From contig OY755244.1 in NCBI GenBank assembly GCA_963576725.1, positions 77,251,620 through 77,315,619 of the forward strand: a DNA stretch of 64,000 nt. The letters are read 5' to 3'. The DNA is from Azorinus chamasolen (taxonomy: Eukaryota; Mollusca; Bivalvia; Cardiida; Solecurtidae). A program made the translations under genes and the position numbers. The notes beneath the pieces were generated by a model. It had not been told where the DNA came from, did no database searches, and saw only the letters and a list, made by a program, of their open reading frames with translations. The first letter of the stretch is position 1. Each line of letters opens with the position of its first letter. Positions 58,485-64,000 of this stretch are shown here, piece after piece.

Positions 58485-58603
58485 TTAACCCTTTCCCTCA
58501 TATTAATGCCTTTTCATGCATTTGCAAACAGAGTAGACCCAGATCAGATGGCTCCTATTGGAGCCATCTGGTCAGGGTCTGCTCTGTTTGTTAAAAAGAA
58601 ATA
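58485..58603. mobile_element. Family B MITE, right half lost at a P element
   Basis: It runs from TTAACCCTTTCCCTCATATT to CTGCTCTGTTTGTTAA; the P element begins right after. Confidence 0.72.
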
Positions 58604-58777
58604 CAGTAAAACCTCTCTATAACGGCCACTAAATTGTGTAAATTAGTTGGTATATAGGGCAGACGGTTGCTTAAAGCAAGGTGAAAGTAAAACAGAACAC
58701 TCCTATAGGAGCTGCAACTTGCCTTTAACATAATTTTTTTTATGTAATTTAGTGGCCTTTATAGAGAGGTTTTACTG
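58604..58777. mobile_element. Family P MITE with one arm deleted
   Basis: It runs from CAGTAAAACCTCTCTATAAC to GAGAGGTTTTACTG. The right inner arm is missing after CTCCTATAGGAG. Confidence 0.82.
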
Positions 58778-59621
58778 TGGATGAAAGTCTGATTCAAACT
58801 TTGAATTGCTAGATATCTTATATGGTCTAACATTGGCCCAGCAGGCTAAAGGTTAAACAGACACTTGGATCAGGGTCAACACTGTGGTCATAAATACTTT
58901 GGATGCTGAGTGTCATAAAACAGGGTAGACCCTGCTCAGATCTAGTGTTTATCCTCTGGCTGGTCTAGTCTCACTTAGGTATATTTTCTCAAGATGCAGC
59001 TCATGTTTGTTCAGTATTGAGAAAAGTTTTTATTGATTCTTTTAACTGAAGCACCTGATAGCACCACTGGAAATTGTTGGATCGAAGTGTATAATGTGTG
59101 AAATAGATATGAATATAGTATTACTCTTGTCAATCCGTTTATACGTGCAGAGGATCGTACATATCTGCAAACTTTCTGATTAAAGCATGTTCATAATTTC
59201 AATATCTAGAGAACAAGTCATATAAAAAAAACTTCTAAAATATTACAGCTATCAAAATAATCAAGGGCAATAACTCTACCTTGCATATTAGCAAAGCTGT
59301 CTGTCTGGAAAATTAAATATTGGTTCAAATGGTCATCAAAGTAGGGCATCGATGTCTTATCAACACAGTTGCTTCCTACATACAAATGTTTTTTCATGCC
59401 TTTGCAGAGTAGACCCAGATTAAATGACACGTGCAGGAGCTTGGTCAGGACATTTTCAGGGGAATGTTTTGCTTTGACAAAAAAATTTAGGATCATATCC
59501 ATATAATTCCATAAGCAAAGAGATCAGACCTTGATTAGACGGCTCCTAAAGGAGCTGTTTGAACTTGGTCTACTCTATAAATTTTGCAAAGGCGTGAAAA
59601 AGTGTTTATAATGGGAAAGGG

Positions 59622-59851
59622 TTAACCCATTCCGGCATAGGCTATTTTTAGATCCAACCACTTTTAATAAATCTACTGAAAAGGAGCATTAACTAGAGAA
59701 AAGGAAAAAAAAAGAATTTTGTAGTTTTAAACCATTGTGATAAATAGAGCATTTGCTCCTATAGGAGCAAATGCTCTATTTACCACAATGGTTTCATAAA
59801 GTGACATTTATAGAAGCGTCAAAAGGCATCAATATGCGGGAATGGGTTTAA
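59622..59851. mobile_element. Family A MITE, copy A24
   Basis: It runs from TTAACCCATTCCGGCATAGG to GCGGGAATGGGTTTAA. It shares its first TTAA with the C/B copy before it (about 59380-59625). Confidence 0.87.
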
Positions 59852-60551
59852 CAAATTAGATGTTGTAGTAATAAATAGTATCTCATCAGGATCGGAACTC
59901 CGGACTCATGATCAAGTTTTTTGGAAAGAAATGGAAGAAAATTGTACTTTGAGAATTTGAAGCAGACAATTACTGCAGACAACAGTTATGTTGTGGTCAC
60001 ATGGTTAATTCAGTTTCCTGTTGTAAAATATTGGATCAGGTCAATTGGTTAATTCGTTCAAATTATGGACAATAATTGGATCAGTCTGTTTTTTTCCCAG
60101 TTTTTCATAATTCAACAGCTTTTCATTGTAGCACGGCATTATGGGTGGTAGCTCATCACATGACTGATCGGATTAACATCTTAGCAACCGCTAGCATAAA
60201 GCCAGAGATGGGATTAACCTTATCCGTAACCATCATGGTTCTGACTAATGGTTTTGCTCCGCTTGCAAATTGTTGCAACTTGTTAACCTTTTACTACATA
60301 GATATGATTTTCAACACCTTTCCAAAAAGTAGACCCAGATCAGACAGCTTCTGTTGGAGCCATTTAATCAGTCTGATATGTGTGCTTATGAAATAATAAG
60401 GACTCCATTCTTCAGTTTCATTCATGAGCACAGTATCCTTTGTTCATAGTGCCATTATGAAAATTCTGCTGATTAATATTCATACATTCATTATTTCTGA
60501 TATGAATATTCATAGAGTAAAAGGTTATCCCTTTCCCTGTTCAATACTAAT

Positions 60552-60790
60552 TTAACCCTTTCCTCCATAAATTTACGCCTTTCTACGCCTCTGTAAAAGT
60601 CACTTCTTGAAACCATTGTGATAAATAAAGCATTTGCTCCTATAGGAGCAAAATTTTAATGCTCTATTTGTCACAATGGTTTCAAACTACAAAATTCTAA
60701 AAAAATTCCTTTTCTCTAGTAAATGCTCCTTTTCGGTAGATTTATTCAAAGAGGTTGTATCTAAAAATAGCCTATGAGGTAATGGGTTAA
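60552..60790. mobile_element. Family A MITE, copy A25
   Basis: It runs from TTAACCCTTTCCTCCATAAA to GAGGTAATGGGTTAA. A small insertion, ATTTTA, lies just past the palindrome centre. Confidence 0.88.
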
Positions 60791-60834
60791 TGCAGGTATG
60801 ATGCCAGGTAACTTGGTGTCTCATAAAGACCAGG

Positions 60835-61005
60835 GCCTGAGGTTATAACACATTTTGCTTGAGTTTAAGATCATTCTCAAGCATCTGATTGGTCAGATTC
60901 TGAGCAAGCTCAGAATCTGACCAATCAGATACTTGAGAATGACCAATCAGATACTTGAGAATGATCTCAAACTCAGAAGTTTTACAACATTGGGCCCTGA
61001 AGTCT
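60835..61005. mobile_element. GGGCC element related to the GGTCC type
   Basis: It runs from AGGGCCTGAGGTTATAACAC to TTTTACAACATTGGGCCCT. The arms ATCTGATTGGTCAGATTCTG and mirror surround GAGCAAGCTC. One inner arm (GACCAATCAGATACTTGAGA) is duplicated. Confidence 0.65.
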
Positions 61006-61149
61006 TTGACAGTCTGGTTATGTTCTTGAAATAAATTGAAGAAAGTCAGATTCAAAATCTGAATCTGAAGACATTTTTTGTGTTTGAGCATTTTCTCAGC
61101 ATGCTTACACTGATTGAGTACAGCGCTTCTGTCTGTTAATGCTTTCTCT

Positions 61150-61385
61150 GTTCAATATAAGAAATAATGACATCATGAACATTGTTAGTTGATTTTGATT
61201 TTTTATAATGTAAACTTTTCAAGGTAGTGTTTTGCTTTGACAAAAACTGTAGAATTAGATCTATATCATGTCAAAAGCAGACAAAGCAGATCCTAATCAG
61301 GTGGCTCCAATAGGAGCCATCTGTTCTGGGTCTACTCTGTTTGCAAATGTATGAAAAGGCATTTATATGACGGAAATGGCTAAAT
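61150..61385. mobile_element. Family C MITE, degenerate
   Basis: The core AGACAAAGCAGATCCTAATC is followed by a mirror GTTCTGGGTCTACTCTG; ends decayed. Confidence 0.55.
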
Positions 61386-61969
61386 AAATGGAAGAAAGTT
61401 AGATTCAATAATCTGAATTTGAAGGCATTTTCTGTGTTTGAGCATTTTCTCAGTATACTAAAGGTAAGACAATGATTGAATACAGCATTTCCGTCTATTA
61501 ATTCTGATTTACCCTATAAAATATTGGGGCATCCAATCTTCCCTCACGTTACGTTTGTAAAACAGAAATAATTCATTTTGGCAATATTTTGATTACATTG
61601 AATAAGACTGACATAATAGCAAATAGTGAAGACCCTGATTGAACTGTTCCTTAAGGAACACAGTTTGATCTGGGTCTGCACTATTTGCTTAAAATTTGTC
61701 TGTCTGAATAGGTAGGGTAAATTGGGTAGACTGAAGGGTAAGATCTAGGAGAAAGAAGCTAGCTAGAGCACCCCAGACACATGGTGGGCTGGGCGTAGAG
61801 TTTCTCTCTACTGCTATCTTGTATCAAAGTACATAGCCTTGTTCAGTTCATATCTTCTTCGAAAATGGGAGCTATTTTGGCCTAGATGTAAGACTAGATA
61901 AATTCTAGGTGAACTCTATAGTTTATGAGAACAAAAAAAAATTATGGCATAGTATATCTACAAGTGATT

Positions 61970-62337
61970 AACCCGTTACCTTATGAATATTCATGTAAGA
62001 AAAAATGACTTTTATGAATATTTATTGGCTGAATATTTATATTGGCATTATCAACAAAGGAATTATTTTCCATGGCTACTACAATGTACCTTGCATTTCA
62101 TAAGCAAACAGGGTCCATGCTTATAAAGCTTTTTAGTTGAGTCTGAGTTCGTTCTCAAGCTTTTGATTGGTCAGATTTGAGTTCTCAAGCTTTTCAAAAA
62201 CTTGAGAATGAACTCAGACTCAACTAAAAGTTTTATAAGCATGGACCCTGAGCAGACCGTGATTAGACAGCTCCAAATGGGGGCCATTTGATCAGGGTCT
62301 ACTCTTTTTGGACATCTCTATCAGGTAATTGGTTAAC
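61970..62337. mobile_element. Family C MITE split by a GGTCC element
   Basis: It starts TTAACCCGTTACCTTATGAA. The core AAGCAAACAG is cut by the insert and resumes CTGAGCAGACCGTGATTAGA; it ends at GGTTAA. Confidence 0.7.
62111..62249. mobile_element. GGTCC element inserted in a family C copy
   Basis: It runs from GGTCCATGCTTATAAAGC to TTTTATAAGCATGGACC. Flanks are CAG and CTG, like the CAG/CAG at 53750. Confidence 0.75.
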
Positions 62338-62392
62338 ACTTTCCCTCATATAAATGCTTTTTCACACATTTGCAAATAGAGTAGACCTTGAT

Positions 62393-62545
62393 CAGATGGC
62401 TTCTATAGGAGTTAATTTCATAAGTGGGGAATTACTGTACTTACACTGTGTGCATTTTGTGGATGCAGATCAGATGGCTTCTATAGAAGTTAAATTCATA
62501 AGTGGGGGCTTACTGTACTTACACTGTGTGCATTTTGTGGATGGC
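62393..62545. repeat. Tandem duplication of about 78 bp
   Basis: CAGATGGCTTCTATAGGAGT through TGCATTTTGTGGATG occurs at 62393 and again at 62471 with few changes. It starts in the core of a family B copy that begins at 62333 and destroys that copy's palindrome. Confidence 0.85.
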
Positions 62546-62938
62546 ATGGTGATAGTCTTCACAAACAGATTTTATTGCAATGAGATTTGTTAAACTTTGC
62601 ATCGTCAGGTTACCATCTTGTTTCACAGTTACTGAACTCTTGCAGAAAACAATAGAAAAAGTATTTGCTAAGTGTTGGTGCAGTCATCAGTTTGTGTTGA
62701 GAAGAATTATTGCAGATCCTTTTGAACATTTAATGATGAATAGAAGACTTAGTGCAAAAGTCTTCTTTGAATTTCACAAACAATCGTTTGCAATTTTCAA
62801 AGATATTTCTTTAAAGCATGCAATGTCTGTTTACAAAGGTGTAACAAGGCATCAATCTGAAACCATGTTACTGACTAAATCAGACTGACATATTAGCAAA
62901 TAAGGTGACTCTGATCAAATGGCTCCTTCAGGAGACCT

Positions 62939-63174
62939 TTAATCCCCTTTCCTCCATAAATACGCCTTTCTACGCCTCTGTAAAAGTCACTCTATGAAAC
63001 CATTGTGACAAATAGAGCATTTGCTCCATAGGAGCAATTGCTCTATTTATCACAATGGCATCAATACTACACAATTCTGACATTTTCCTTTCTCTAGTAA
63101 ATGCTCCTTTTTGGTAGATTTATCGAAAGAGGTTGGATCTAAAAATAGCCTATGGAGGAATGTCAATGGGTTAA
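62939..63174. mobile_element. Family A MITE, copy A26, inserted in another MITE at TTAA
   Basis: It runs from TTAATCCCCTTTCCTCCATA to TCAATGGGTTAA. The host palindrome reads CAGGAGACCTTTAA before and TTAATCTGGGTCTGCACTG after. Confidence 0.85.
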
Positions 63175-63520
63175 TCTGGGTCTGCACTGTTTGCCTAAGT
63201 TGGTCTGTACAAATATTTAGGGTATCTGCACTTAGGCTAAAGTGCTCAACCTTTTGGTAATTTCAGTTGCAAATTACTGTCTTGTAAAAAGTAAAATGAA
63301 TTCTGTTTTTTGAACTGATTCCAGAATTGTGATTTGATGACTTTGTAGCTGCCTGTGTAGTTATCAAGGTGCTTGCTGCATCAGTGGTTTTCCAAAATAC
63401 ACCAGTGGGAACTCTTTAAAGTTTTATTTGATGAATATTCATTATAAACATCAGTTGACAGAGGTCCAGATAAGATGCGCAAATTAAATCATTTTCAACT
63501 TCTTTATTTATAATATTACT

Positions 63521-63596
63521 CCACCAAACCCTATGTTGTGACCGCTCTTTAATCGAGACGATTCTAAAGAGTGGTCACAACATAGGGTTTTGTGGA
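63521..63596. mobile_element. Short inverted-repeat element, CCCTATGTTGTGACC type
   Basis: CCACCAAACCCTATGTTGTG is mirrored by CACAACATAGGGTTTTGTGG with a short loop. It is a nearly perfect 76-bp hairpin. Confidence 0.75.
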
Positions 63597-63654
63597 GAAA
63601 GTACAATTTTAATATTTGAGTTATATACACTTTTATCTGTTGCTCTGAGTTGAT

Positions 63655-63883
63655 TTAACCCATTCCCTCATAGGCTATTTTTAGACCCAACCTCTTTGAA
63701 TCAATCTACCCAAAAGGAGCGTTTACTACAGAAAAGGAAACTGTTAGAGTTGTGTAGTATTGAAACCATTGTGATAAATAGAGCATTTACTCCTATGGAG
63801 CAAATGCTCTATTTATCACAATGGTTACAAGGAGTGACTATTACAGAATTGTATAAGGGCATTCTTATGGAGGAAAGGGTTAA
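63655..63883. mobile_element. Family A MITE, copy A27
   Basis: It runs from TTAACCCATTCCCTCATAGG to GAGGAAAGGGTTAA with a full palindrome. Confidence 0.88.
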
Positions 63884-64000
63884 TTCTTGTTATTGCACCA
63901 AAAACTTGGAATCAGATCTGCAACATGTAAGCAAAGAGCGTAAACGCTGATCAGACAGCTCTGCAAGACAGGGTAATGAAGTAAAGGGTTAAAGCTACCA

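Larger units (their letters stand above)
55373..64000. other. 8.6 kb downstream of exon 22 with no further exon recognised
   Basis: I looked for an exon opening TGC/TGT with CxxS/TCG and for a GON domain, and saw neither. 55373-55860, 56520-57200, 57850-58470, 58780-59400, 59870-60280 and 61390-61960 look single-copy and could be 3' UTR, intron or intergenic DNA. The rest is MITEs. No reading frame on either strand looks like a known protein. Confidence 0.6.

Noticed and set aside
59218..59502. Minus-strand frame of 94 residues
   Set aside because: Partly MITE core, no recognisable motif.
60076..60396. Plus-strand frame of 106 residues
   Set aside because: The second half is translated family B/C MITE and the first half has no known motif or convincing splice context.
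62580..62888. Plus-strand frame of 102 residues without MITE words at its start
   Set aside because: No recognisable domain, AT-rich codons, and its end runs into a decayed MITE (TTTACAAAGGTGTAACAAGG). Treated as chance.

Overview
The window reads as animal nuclear DNA, most likely from a bivalve mollusc. The evidence is GT-AG introns, AT-rich non-coding DNA, one long multi-exon gene, and a very high density of short palindromic transposons. It also carries a 1.46 kb element with a tetramer microsatellite and tandem core repeats, the architecture of the bivalve 'pearl' or Helentron-associated elements. I cannot name the species from the sequence alone.

One protein-coding gene can be supported. 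It lies on the + strand as 22 exons from 24943 to 55203, or to a stop at 55369-55371 if the last exon is read through its donor. It encodes a secreted ADAMTS metalloprotease of the ADAMTS9/ADAMTS20/GON-1 type. In order the exons give: the second half of the zinc-protease domain (HELGHVFDLPHD and a Met-turn), a disintegrin-like domain, a first TSP1 module, a Cys-rich domain, a spacer, and TSP1 modules 2 to 10 plus the start of an eleventh. Exon lengths and phases join without a break across all 22 exons (3169 nt to the last donor). The signal peptide, propeptide and first half of the catalytic domain are not found and should lie left of base 1. No GON domain is seen. The protein either ends in an unusual Tyr-rich then Arg/Lys-rich tail (55204-55368), or continues to exons beyond base 64000.

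Bases 1-24942 hold no recognised exon and are probably one long intron packed with miniature inverted-repeat elements (MITEs). Bases 55372-64000 are similar, with a possible 3' UTR ending near 58315. The MITEs fall into a few families. A, B, C and D begin TTAACCC and end GGGTTAA, and E has TTAACTC/GAGTTAA ends. All five use TTAA and look like piggyBac-type non-autonomous elements. Family P begins CAGTARAACC, ends in the complement, duplicates TA, and looks pogo/Tigger-like. A fourth type starts GGTCCATGC. B, C and D share one palindromic core (GCAAACAG..AGACC.. around a CTATAG centre) but carry different outer arms. Several copies are nested, and these record the target-site duplications directly. 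No transposase gene, tRNA, rRNA or CRISPR array was seen.
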